IMG/VR virus record: IMGVR_UViG_3300007623_000021
Span: 1-30,861 of that record
Source: a virus
Reading direction: 5' to 3' (one strand)
DNA length: 30,861 bases
Under the pieces are notes generated by a model that ran no database searches, was not told the origin of the DNA, and saw only the letters and a list, made by a program, of their open reading frames with translations. The translations under genes were made by a program, and so were the position numbers. Below, piece by piece: positions 15,901 through 23,746 of the stretch; within the stretch, counting starts at the first letter, position 1, and every line of letters begins with the position of its first letter.

Positions 15901-16974
15901 CTCTACCCCATTCATCTTAGCCGCCATGCGACCTATCTCTGTTACCTGATTTTGTAGGGTAATAAAGTCAGCTGCCTCACCTTCATCTACTGCTCTTGAT
16001 CTAGCTTCAGATACAGAAGGGAAGGACTCACCCCTATTAAATCTACTCTCCTGAAAGCCATCTCCCCTGAAAGCCATCTCTTCAGTGTCATCAGCAATAT
16101 CTTGATTGGCTTCATTCTCACCAATACCAAACATATGGACATTACCTAAGACACCATAGGTAGCAGTATTAAGACCAATACCTAAGGCTCTAGGATTCAC
16201 TCCGGGATAGAGAGATTCTAATACTTCCTTACCACGGTACTTAGTCTCCATCTCTTGATTGGTGTCAGGGTCTACACTTCTTTCAGAGAAAATAGTTTGA
16301 TCTAATAAACCAGTAGATTCAGGAGATAAGGTATACATTAACTTATCTGAATTAACGAATAAGTCTTCAGTAGTAACAGGTGTTAACAGAGGGTTAGTAA
16401 ATTCAGGATTAATAAAACCTTCTTTAGCTCTAATACCTAACTGTTCTCTTCTCTTCTCATTAACACCTTCTTGAAAGCCTATAGGATCAGTCATATCATA
16501 ATCACTGATACTAATACCTTCAAACCTTTTCTGCCTTAACTTCTCTTCCTCAAATCTTTCTCTAGGTAGAGGTTCAGCTGGAGTGTCTGGACCAAAGGCT
16601 ACACCTCTAGGGTCATTAACCTCTAGTGCAGGGGTAGGTACATTAGTAAACTTAACCTTCTCCTCAGGAGAGAGATCACGATATACAGGTTTACCCTGTG
16701 GATCTCTCATAACCTTAGGCTTACCATTAGAACCTAATATTGGTTTACCCTGTTTATCCCTTTCAAAGACAGGTACTCTTTCTTTATTGATAAGAGGGTT
16801 AATACCTTCCAACTCTTTACGATTCTGCATATCAGCAAAGATTTGTTCAGGAGTAGGTACATCCCTCTCTGGTTCGATCATTAGGTCTAGAGGACGAGGG
16901 ACGACAACAGGTTGAACACCTTCCTCACCTACAGGGGTAGTAGTACCCGTGAACTTTCCCGGTTTTGCTCTCAT
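12922..16974 (-). CDS. Divergent single-subunit RNA polymerase in the virion cassette (putative virion RNA polymerase)
   Basis: A 1350-aa protein with, in order: WGRGR (605-609) at the T/DxxGR position; D821 in VDQNNSNVQLQAI (motif A; T7 D537 in DGSCSGIQ); K904-x3-R908-x7-YG at 916-917 (motif B; T7 R627, K631, Y639-G640, same spacing); H1092-x2-D1095 (T7 H784/D787); and H1120-D1121 in PIHDAN (motif C; T7 H811-D812). H1092 to D1121 is 29 residues, against 28 in T7. In motif B the Arg/Lys pair is exchanged. Residues 1-550 are unrelated to the T7 enzyme and proline/charge-rich at the start. The gene overlaps the 1288-aa gene by TAATG, among giant ejection-type proteins, as N4 gp50 is. Packaging in the virion is inferred. 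The alternative is an inactive structural relative. Confidence 0.75.
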   Translation of the reverse strand: MRAKPGKFTGTTTPVGEEGVQPVVVPRPLDLMIEPERDVPTPEQIFADMQNRKELEGINPLINKERVPVFERDKQGKPILGSNGKPKVMRDPQGKPVYRDLSPEEKVKFTNVPTPALEVNDPRGVAFGPDTPAEPLPRERFEEEKLRQKRFEGISISDYDMTDPIGFQEGVNEKRREQLGIRAKEGFINPEFTNPLLTPVTTEDLFVNSDKLMYTLSPESTGLLDQTIFSERSVDPDTNQEMETKYRGKEVLESLYPGVNPRALGIGLNTATYGVLGNVHMFGIGENEANQDIADDTEEMAFRGDGFQESRFNRGESFPSVSEARSRAVDEGEAADFITLQNQVTEIGRMAAKMNGVETKREDDPYYAMVGTRVLQSKVDDGTASIYRSTSTRGSVTYYAEFTDPSAMAREDYKAAEAILETAYPEKFQKRLAPITPSSNVSGNIGDMPNTVKDLTNQLQKGILPEYLYEDLLNAVGRQVSPERLELVAKMYDKALRDFQQGVNSFEREYFKMSDTDYKKTEKKYFDTEVAHYRKINNIPSDQPLNKNTLDKLRIKAQEKTNQDRNHGWSILNVDLRLSKFQIDPNPETNPEHYEHAGKPRFVRWGRGRNLRHHELSRDGMSMMKATLRAVMSFAEKPTFFKDRIAAANYDLMAIADELNNILFSSNSNGKTVTREGFESLKKLRNLEKADKNKFLEMTRAAMFARLFLQLAEEVGTFTPKYKYYGARNEYTPRLNSMSDADLVRYYALNKGRIDKELQRMAQINKDLLSMPRLPDQYTKEQKAILKRGDLGFHVSQLQDISNYFDPTVTHYPMEAILEVDQNNSNVQLQAIKKGTKGTNILGYSIDPEDTELFFSDYDSFYDVMRDHITGPHSPAIKLYADDKDKAEALITAFNDLVDLVGIKNSTRHVLVHGFYGLHARVNTAATKDLMMELKLRNPEGYDSLVKEFGSDKAVVDAMKNVYGQTYEEVLAEHSVQRFVEPLGRILAMNNKFGANIVNDLGTEIPMSVSELLPSGMTGQIAMEEATDGMLASNPNKEVYYDAEGNKQVYLEREDRIDNPTPRVRVEDEQFVRYDKSPGKGFAQSLSAKITHALDATVMKIAILSQNMGRKTASPNVPIHDANILNANSWLFHNIAYNNIAMTAIAMESNTFDQLYDMAIQSSNDLKRRADRVIESNKKAPKNQQQGFLVGTSADSQYRAIFGLLDDYAEKVALRLQNSEENERMKNYNRKIWENQENTHKDRIGLLKAAESAGWRVPPQFTELASLGFNMDPDPTVQRNRRKALVISPEDFKALVNINLKLTGLMLTPRLDVSKGAVAPLKKMLNRMSNGRDKIQKAIRKGYFNSKSSS

Positions 16975-19900
16975 TATCTGCTTCCTAATATATCATCAAT
17001 AGTTGTACCAGTCTTCTCATCAGAGAACTTACGTGAAATACTAGCTGCTATTCCACCGAATGGTATAGCCTTCTCAGCGGCTCCACTATAATCCCCTGCT
17101 ATCACTTTCTCTTTGATACCACTAAAGTTACTCAATGCAGGTATACCTAACATGTCTTCTATAGTACCACCGAACCCATAACTATCTGTTACTAGACGGT
17201 TGTATATCTCCATACCAGTACCAAATATACCTGAGTAATCTACAGCACGTTGGATATCACCATAGTCATGTAGATATGGATTAAGCTCACCATGTCTCAA
17301 TAGATCTTTAAGGTATTGGCTAAGGTAAGACATCATCAGAGCACCTGCAACTACCTTAAACGTATTAAAGGCTATAGGAGCAGCTGCTTCTGCTAGATAC
17401 TGCTTCCATATTCTAGGTAGAATGTTAGCTGTCCAATGACTAACGAAAGACATAAACATAGTAAAGAAGGGAACACCAAATCTCTTCTCTTCCATGATAG
17501 CCCATCTAGATCCCGGCTCTAATCTAACTGACATCTCATCAGTAAACTTAGGAGCTAATACATTAGCCCAGTTATCCCAAGATGCTTGGAGATCAGGACT
17601 AAGATCAGTATAGTCTAGTCCTTGAGCTTCTGCTTCTTGTAATAGCTTCATTGTGATAATAAAGTTATTTACATCATCGAAGTCAGCACCATAGAAACTT
17701 AATCTCTCATAAGCATGAGCTTGAGATTGAGTCATCTTAGAGTAATCACCATTAAGAGGGACAAGACTTAGAGCTAACTGTTCCATAGTGTACATACCTA
17801 GAGACATTCTAGTTATACGTACAGAATCGGCTAGAGGCTTGAGTAAGTTAAGCTTGAAGAACAATCTCATCATTCTATCTAAATGAGAAACTTCCATATC
17901 AGCACCCTGTTGTGCTGCTACTTCCCCCTCATTGTAACCTGAAGCGTAGTAGTTCTTCTTAGCATCACCTTCCCTTATAATCTTAAGGTCTTCAGCCATA
18001 TTAATGACAAAGCGTTTAACAAAGTCATATATGATTTTAGGTGTTTGGAACTCAGATGGTTTACCTGTTCTAGTATCTTTAACCTTAGTGCCCAAGAAAG
18101 CAAATACTGCTTCAGCTGCTTGGGCAAATAAAGCTTCATCTAGCATCTGGACAACAGCTACAGATCTAATATATCTCTCTGCTTGAGTAACAATACCTTC
18201 TTTACCTGACTGAATACGACCATAAGAGCCAGTATCCATGTCTACAAGATCAAGTAAGTCTTGAGCTAACTCAGATGCTCTCTGTTCATCTATAACACCA
18301 TCACTGTATAACTCATTAATGATGTTAGAGTAAACATTGAGGTTATCACTACCTCTGAACTTATTGTTAACAGTACGTAATGACTGACTAACAACATTGT
18401 TCATAAGTCTACTAACAGCGGTATCTGAATAGAAGTCTGGTAAAGACTCATACGCCCTTAGATCTCTAAGAGTAGGTAATACAGTACCTATCTCTCTACC
18501 CTGCATTAAGAGATTGTATAACTCTCTAGCATTAGCTTCCCCTACCTTCTCTCCCTTACGGAGTCTCCATAAGTCTGTTGGAGCCTCTATATCAGCAAGC
18601 CTCTTAACAAACTCTTCTGAGTTCTCTCTTACTTTAACAGTATCAGGAAAATTAGATCTGAAGAAGTCCTTCCAAGCATCATTTTTAACAAGATACTTGC
18701 CATTCTCTTTTCTAGCAAACCTTTCTTTATCTTTCTTAGAAGCATTAGGTATTAATTGTTTCTCTATAAACTCATTAACACGCATAATGATTTCATTAGC
18801 AACATCATACTCATCCGTAGTCAGTTGTCTAGGATCAAAGGTAGCTGAACTCATTCTATCAATAAGAGAGTTAAGATCTACATTGATAGCATTAGGAGTA
18901 GATAAAGATTTACCTTGATCATCAAGCCAAGTAAAGAATTCAGGGATAGTACCTAATAGAGATGCCTTCTGTTTATGATAGGTATTACCCTTCATGTTCT
19001 GAATAGCACCTTCAATATTCCCTAAGATAGCTGACCCCTTAATTACTTTACCGAAGGTATCCTTCAAGATAGGGAGTAAAGCTCTCTTCCTAAAATTAGT
19101 AAAGGGATTGTACTCACCTCTAGTAATTTTAGATACTCGTCTACCCATTCTACCCTGAGCTTCTTCAGCCCAATCAAAGATAGATTTACCAGTAACAGGT
19201 ACATCATACTCTTCAACTGATTCTTCTACAGATTTATTACCTGTAGCTTCCTTAGTCTGGAAAGCAGTAGCAGCAGAGTCTTTAGCTACATTAATATCAT
19301 AGTTAATATCTTGTCTTAATCCATGGTATTTAGTGTAGTCAGCTATAGAGTTAGGTAGATGATAGGAGGTACCTACAATACCACCTGCCGCACCAGCATT
19401 AGCTAGACGCCAACCGTACTTCTCCCAATCCTGAGCATTCTGAGGAACACCATTAACACCTAAGTATTGAATAGATTCCTGAGCCATCTCAGTTAAGGTT
19501 TCTCTACCACCTTGTCTTAACGCTCTATTAAGTAATGAACCTACAGCCTTCTTCTTGGAGATCATAGCTGTAGTACCTAATGCAGCTTCCTTAAGAGAGG
19601 CACCTATAACCTTCCGAGTCATACTCTCTATTAACTCTACAGCTGCATCCTCAGTGATACCATCTCGTTTAGCTATATATTTAGCAAAGTCTTTCCTACC
19701 TTCTTTGGTAAGCATATCCTTAGGATCAAATACACCCTTAGCACCAAAGACATCAAGCATAAAGATAGGGATACCTAATGCCCAAGCTAAAGCTATATCT
19801 TCCTTACCTGTAGTCTCAATGATCTCACCCTGTACACTACCTACAGACTGCATTAGAGACCATCCCTTACCTATGAGAAAGCCTATACCCCCACCTATAG

Positions 19901-20840
19901 CTGTACCTATACCGGGAGCTATAGCTGTACCTATAGCAGCACCCGCAGTAGTAGAACCAGCTAGAATAGCATAGTCTGGTCCCTGTACGATGATGTTGTT
20001 TAAAGCAAAATCAGACAGATCACCTATATCTTCTACATCCTCTAGCCCTATCACATAACCTGAAGGTGTTTCCCTCTGCATTTCATCTTGAGCTTTCTTA
20101 ACATCATCTAAAGAATCCATACCCAAAGAGACAGCAAAAGAGTTAGCATTAATCTTAAGCTGATTACCATAGTAATCTAAAGAAGTAGCTAAGGAGTTAG
20201 GGTCTTCACCTCTACCTTTAAGTAAGCCAATACCTCTAAACTCACTATCACCTAATTGAGGAGTAAACCCTTCTAATCTAGGGTCTACTAACATCTTAAA
20301 TATTTCTTCGTTCTTCTTCCACGGTTCAGCTACTTCTAAAGCATTAACAGCCCTATAATGATTACCCGCATCATAAGCAGCTTGGATGTTAGCATCCTGA
20401 AAGTTGTATCTACTAGGCTCTAATACACCTTCAGCAGTAAGAGCTAGATGAGCTTGATCCCCATACTGATTCTCAAGTACAGTGAGATCACGCCCATACT
20501 TATCTTTACCCATATCTACTGGAGTGTTATATCCAGAATCTATCTTTGACTTAACTGACTGTACATAATTACGTTCAAAGGGGTTATAGTCTAGTACCTG
20601 AACGATACCAGACTGCATATCGGCTCCACCCTTCTCATCCCTCAATATTGTAGGGGCTTCAGGTGCATCCATCCCATAGAAACGTTTACCATCTGAAAAC
20701 TCTTCCTTAGAGTAAGGAGCAGCATCAGGGTTTTTAGTGTATGAGGTATCAGCATCATATAAGACTGCTTCTTCGCCACCTATCTCTACTTCAGGCTTCT
20801 CGAAAGGTGCCATCATAGCTTGTATTTTTTCAAGATCCAT
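16974..20840 (-). CDS. Giant virion/ejection protein with N-terminal staphylococcal-nuclease-like domain
   Basis: A 1288-aa protein. Residues about 25-175 match the SNase pattern: DADT (29-32), R53-x4-D58-A-P-E61 (KRFYGMDAPE), DKYGR117, then ALTAEG (133-138) and a final W174. In staphylococcal nuclease these are DGDT, R35-x4-D40-T-P-E43 and DKYGR87, so the catalytic Arg, Glu, Arg are all kept. A Gly/Ala-rich hydrophobic stretch (about 290-326) looks membrane-inserting. The C terminus (about 1110-1200) has further hydrophobic helices. Size and place suggest a T7 gp16-like ejected core protein; T7 gp16 instead starts with a lytic transglycosylase domain. GAGGT precedes the start. Confidence 0.8.
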   Translation of the reverse strand: MDLEKIQAMMAPFEKPEVEIGGEEAVLYDADTSYTKNPDAAPYSKEEFSDGKRFYGMDAPEAPTILRDEKGGADMQSGIVQVLDYNPFERNYVQSVKSKIDSGYNTPVDMGKDKYGRDLTVLENQYGDQAHLALTAEGVLEPSRYNFQDANIQAAYDAGNHYRAVNALEVAEPWKKNEEIFKMLVDPRLEGFTPQLGDSEFRGIGLLKGRGEDPNSLATSLDYYGNQLKINANSFAVSLGMDSLDDVKKAQDEMQRETPSGYVIGLEDVEDIGDLSDFALNNIIVQGPDYAILAGSTTAGAAIGTAIAPGIGTAIGGGIGFLIGKGWSLMQSVGSVQGEIIETTGKEDIALAWALGIPIFMLDVFGAKGVFDPKDMLTKEGRKDFAKYIAKRDGITEDAAVELIESMTRKVIGASLKEAALGTTAMISKKKAVGSLLNRALRQGGRETLTEMAQESIQYLGVNGVPQNAQDWEKYGWRLANAGAAGGIVGTSYHLPNSIADYTKYHGLRQDINYDINVAKDSAATAFQTKEATGNKSVEESVEEYDVPVTGKSIFDWAEEAQGRMGRRVSKITRGEYNPFTNFRKRALLPILKDTFGKVIKGSAILGNIEGAIQNMKGNTYHKQKASLLGTIPEFFTWLDDQGKSLSTPNAINVDLNSLIDRMSSATFDPRQLTTDEYDVANEIIMRVNEFIEKQLIPNASKKDKERFARKENGKYLVKNDAWKDFFRSNFPDTVKVRENSEEFVKRLADIEAPTDLWRLRKGEKVGEANARELYNLLMQGREIGTVLPTLRDLRAYESLPDFYSDTAVSRLMNNVVSQSLRTVNNKFRGSDNLNVYSNIINELYSDGVIDEQRASELAQDLLDLVDMDTGSYGRIQSGKEGIVTQAERYIRSVAVVQMLDEALFAQAAEAVFAFLGTKVKDTRTGKPSEFQTPKIIYDFVKRFVINMAEDLKIIREGDAKKNYYASGYNEGEVAAQQGADMEVSHLDRMMRLFFKLNLLKPLADSVRITRMSLGMYTMEQLALSLVPLNGDYSKMTQSQAHAYERLSFYGADFDDVNNFIITMKLLQEAEAQGLDYTDLSPDLQASWDNWANVLAPKFTDEMSVRLEPGSRWAIMEEKRFGVPFFTMFMSFVSHWTANILPRIWKQYLAEAAAPIAFNTFKVVAGALMMSYLSQYLKDLLRHGELNPYLHDYGDIQRAVDYSGIFGTGMEIYNRLVTDSYGFGGTIEDMLGIPALSNFSGIKEKVIAGDYSGAAEKAIPFGGIAASISRKFSDEKTGTTIDDILGSR

Positions 20841-20860
20841 ACATACCTCATACAGAGTAC

Positions 20861-23665
20861 TTACAGTTTGTTAATGTGTTTGATAAGATAACGAGCGTTA
20901 ATCTTAGCTATCTCTTCAGCAGATTTACCCTTGATCTCTTTCATGTATTGATTACGTAGCTCTACCTGCCAATCTTCTAACTCCGAGGTAGTTCCATCTA
21001 ATACACTTAGACCTTGCATAATGGGGACTGAAGAGTTGTTGTATTTTTGTCCACCAGCTAGCGCAACTCTATCATTAAACCCTTTAATAGCTAATTCTAG
21101 ATCAGCAAATACAGGGTCATTAGGATCTTTTGGAAGAGCAGGTAGTCGAATGTTACCTGTATTCATATCCATAAGTCTAAGATTGGTAGCAGCAATAAAG
21201 CCGGGGAAGTTAGTTATAGGCTTATTGTATTTACCTACATACTCCGTAGCAGCCTTAACATAGTTCTCCATCATGGCTTGCCCTTCAGCACTAGTCAAAT
21301 AGTACAAGGCCGCTTCTTCATTTCCATTAAAGAGTTTCTTAGCATTACTCATTGCAGCTATCTTAAGGCTATTGTAGTTAACCTTATTGCCAGACAAAGT
21401 ATTAGCTGTTCGGGTATCTCCATCTGTCGTTGTGACAGTAGTTCTAATACCAAAGTCTTCAATCGCCTTATCCCACTGTGATTGAAGATGGTTTTGGAGA
21501 CTTTCTCTACTGTGTCTCTTATCATCTTTAGATTCAGATGCACCAGTAGGGATAACAATCAACTCATTCTTATTGGTACGACCTATAAAGCCCATACTAC
21601 CTACATACCCATTAATCTGAGTCATAGGTTGTAAGACTCTGCCATCAGGCATATGATAAGCTTTAGTTAATACATGAGTCTCTGTTCTATTACCAATGTT
21701 AGTAGCGCCAAAAGCTCTAGCAGCCCTATTAAACTGTTGAGGAGAAGCTACCTTTTGACCTATCTCAAATGTTTCTCCTTCAGCAGAAGCCTGAGCAGGA
21801 GTAGAAACTACAGCCTCACCAGTAGATGTCTTTACAGATTTAGTTGGAGCACCACCTGTAGCAGTACCTGTACCATCTACAGTAGTAGGAGGAGTACCAC
21901 CAGTACCTACAGTAGGAGCAGTAACAGTACCACCACCTCTAGTTAACTGTTCAAAGTAAGGAGAAGCAGACATAGCTTGTTGATAAGCTTGAGGCCAAGT
22001 CATATAGGTACCATCACCATATATGTCAGTAGCATTCTTAACTATATCATCATAGATCTTCTGATTGAGTTTATCTCTATCTAAACCTACTCTCTGAGCA
22101 TCCATGCCTAAATTAGCATTAGCGATCTGTGCTTTGAGACTCTGTTCAGCATCGAATCTGGTATTGCGACCAGTCTCTTTCATAGTCTCTCTAGCATCAA
22201 GACGATTTTGCGTGTATTCTTCTTCTCTCATCTTGAGAAGAGACTCTTGCTGTTTAGCCTTAGCTTGAGCAGCTGCCTTATCTCTAGCTGCAAGAGTACC
22301 TACATACTGCTTACCAGACCATCTGATAGAGTCACCATGATTGTATCCCAAAGCTCTAGAACCAAGATAAAGAACAGCAGACTTAGCTAATAGACCAGAG
22401 TCAATGACACCTGAGTCAAGCATAGCTGTAGCAGAATCATCTAATACTTTCCCAAAGAAACCTAAAGGATCTTTAGCTGCTCCTGAGAAATACTGTTTAA
22501 TTCTACCCCAAGCAGAAGGATCTTTCTTTATTTCCTCTTGGCCTTTGAGATAAGCTTCTCTAGCCTCTTTACTCTTCCACGGAGCATAGTTAACATCAGG
22601 ATCTTTAGGTGGAGTATTAGGGTTAAGTAGAGAATCAGTAAATGCTGTCAATTCTTCATTAACATTAGCTTCAACTTCTTTCCCATTCTGCATAATAGGC
22701 TTTTGAGTCTTAGCATCAATAACAGCAGGTTTACCCTTAGCTGTACCATTTTTCTTGACTAAAGGTTTTTTACCTGTAGCAGGAACAGGAGGTGTATTAG
22801 TAACAGGAGGGACTTCATCTCTCCTCCATACATTACCTCTACCACCTAACACTGCAGGAGTACCTGTCATAGTCTGGATATCATCAGGAGTAGCTGTCTT
22901 CAGATACTCATCCATCCTCTGTCTTTCTCTTACAGCTCTTTGTTCTTCAGTCATAACAGGAGAACCTGTCATAGCTTCTACATCAGAAGGAGTAGCCGTA
23001 GAAAGATAGTCATCCATTAGGTTTCTGTTATTAACAGCAGTAGCCTCACCTACAGACATTCTAGGCGGTACAGGATTACCTGTCATAGTCCTAATGTCTT
23101 GAGGTGTAGCTGTAGAAAGATAATCATCCATCATCTCTTTTTGATTTACAGCAGCTATCTCTCCTTGACTCATAGGCTGATTACCCATAGTACTAGGATT
23201 ACCAGTCATACCAATGATATCAATAAGAGGCGCACCCTTAAGCCGCTGATCCATTAACTGCCTAGCTCTAACAGCATCGTACTCTTTTTTATTTAATCGA
23301 GCAAGTGCTTCTATAGCTGCAAGAGGGATTTCACCACCATACTGCATAGGAGGTACTTGACCGCCCGGAGCTTTATACAGGGGTTTAACACAGCCACCAC
23401 CAGCAACATACTGAGGGATAGTGCCTCCCTGTTGAGCTTGTACTGCTTGCCCCTTATTATTCATAGCCTCTATCTGAGGTTTAAACATACGAGTAGCTTC
23501 AGCATTCATTACAAACTCACCGGGAGTTAACCATGCAGGTACCGTATCAGTACCCACAGGTTGTCCGGGATGTTGAGGTACTTCATTCATAGGAGGTACA
23601 TCAAACTCAAAAGACATCATATTACCATACCTGTCTTTCTGAGTGTACTTCTTTATGTTGTTCAT
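20861..23665 (-). CDS. Giant virion protein, 934 aa, with DTVPAWLTPGEFV motif and MTGNP repeats
   Basis: The N terminus contains GTDTVPAWLTPGEFVMN (38-54), a motif known from phage tape-measure and internal proteins (D-VPA-L-PGEFV). Residues 131-270 hold four imperfect repeats of 34-41 aa, each ending in MTG(N/S/T)P preceded by DDYLSTATP-like text. A Gly-rich segment (GGGCVKPLYKAPGGQ) and a coiled-coil-like region (about 450-530) follow, then a low-complexity Gly/Thr/Pro linker (about 575-620). The C-terminal 300 residues are a globular domain that I do not recognise. AAGGA precedes the start. It is probably an ejected inner-core or tape-measure-like protein. Confidence 0.7.
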   Translation of the reverse strand: MNNIKKYTQKDRYGNMMSFEFDVPPMNEVPQHPGQPVGTDTVPAWLTPGEFVMNAEATRMFKPQIEAMNNKGQAVQAQQGGTIPQYVAGGGCVKPLYKAPGGQVPPMQYGGEIPLAAIEALARLNKKEYDAVRARQLMDQRLKGAPLIDIIGMTGNPSTMGNQPMSQGEIAAVNQKEMMDDYLSTATPQDIRTMTGNPVPPRMSVGEATAVNNRNLMDDYLSTATPSDVEAMTGSPVMTEEQRAVRERQRMDEYLKTATPDDIQTMTGTPAVLGGRGNVWRRDEVPPVTNTPPVPATGKKPLVKKNGTAKGKPAVIDAKTQKPIMQNGKEVEANVNEELTAFTDSLLNPNTPPKDPDVNYAPWKSKEAREAYLKGQEEIKKDPSAWGRIKQYFSGAAKDPLGFFGKVLDDSATAMLDSGVIDSGLLAKSAVLYLGSRALGYNHGDSIRWSGKQYVGTLAARDKAAAQAKAKQQESLLKMREEEYTQNRLDARETMKETGRNTRFDAEQSLKAQIANANLGMDAQRVGLDRDKLNQKIYDDIVKNATDIYGDGTYMTWPQAYQQAMSASPYFEQLTRGGGTVTAPTVGTGGTPPTTVDGTGTATGGAPTKSVKTSTGEAVVSTPAQASAEGETFEIGQKVASPQQFNRAARAFGATNIGNRTETHVLTKAYHMPDGRVLQPMTQINGYVGSMGFIGRTNKNELIVIPTGASESKDDKRHSRESLQNHLQSQWDKAIEDFGIRTTVTTTDGDTRTANTLSGNKVNYNSLKIAAMSNAKKLFNGNEEAALYYLTSAEGQAMMENYVKAATEYVGKYNKPITNFPGFIAATNLRLMDMNTGNIRLPALPKDPNDPVFADLELAIKGFNDRVALAGGQKYNNSSVPIMQGLSVLDGTTSELEDWQVELRNQYMKEIKGKSAEEIAKINARYLIKHINKL
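22856..23275 (-). repeat. Four imperfect MTGNP protein repeats
   Basis: Within the 934-aa protein the segment MTG(N/S/T)P recurs at residues 153, 194, 233 and 267, preceded each time by a variant of (M)DDYLSTATP and followed by a helical stretch. The DNA copies have diverged, so this is an old protein repeat under selection rather than a recent tandem expansion. Confidence 0.75.
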
Positions 23666-23746
23666 TTGATCTTCCTTCTTACCTTCAAGTATAAGTAATT
23701 CTTCACCTGAAGATATATCAATCTCAGGGTAATCTACAGATTAATC

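Noticed and set aside
16583-19974. Open + strand frames of 60-139 codons opposite the 1350-aa and 1288-aa genes (for example 16583-16915, 18514-18918, 19555-19974)
   Set aside because: They are antisense to proteins with recognisable motifs, lack ribosome sites and show no domain pattern. They are products of low stop density opposite these codons.
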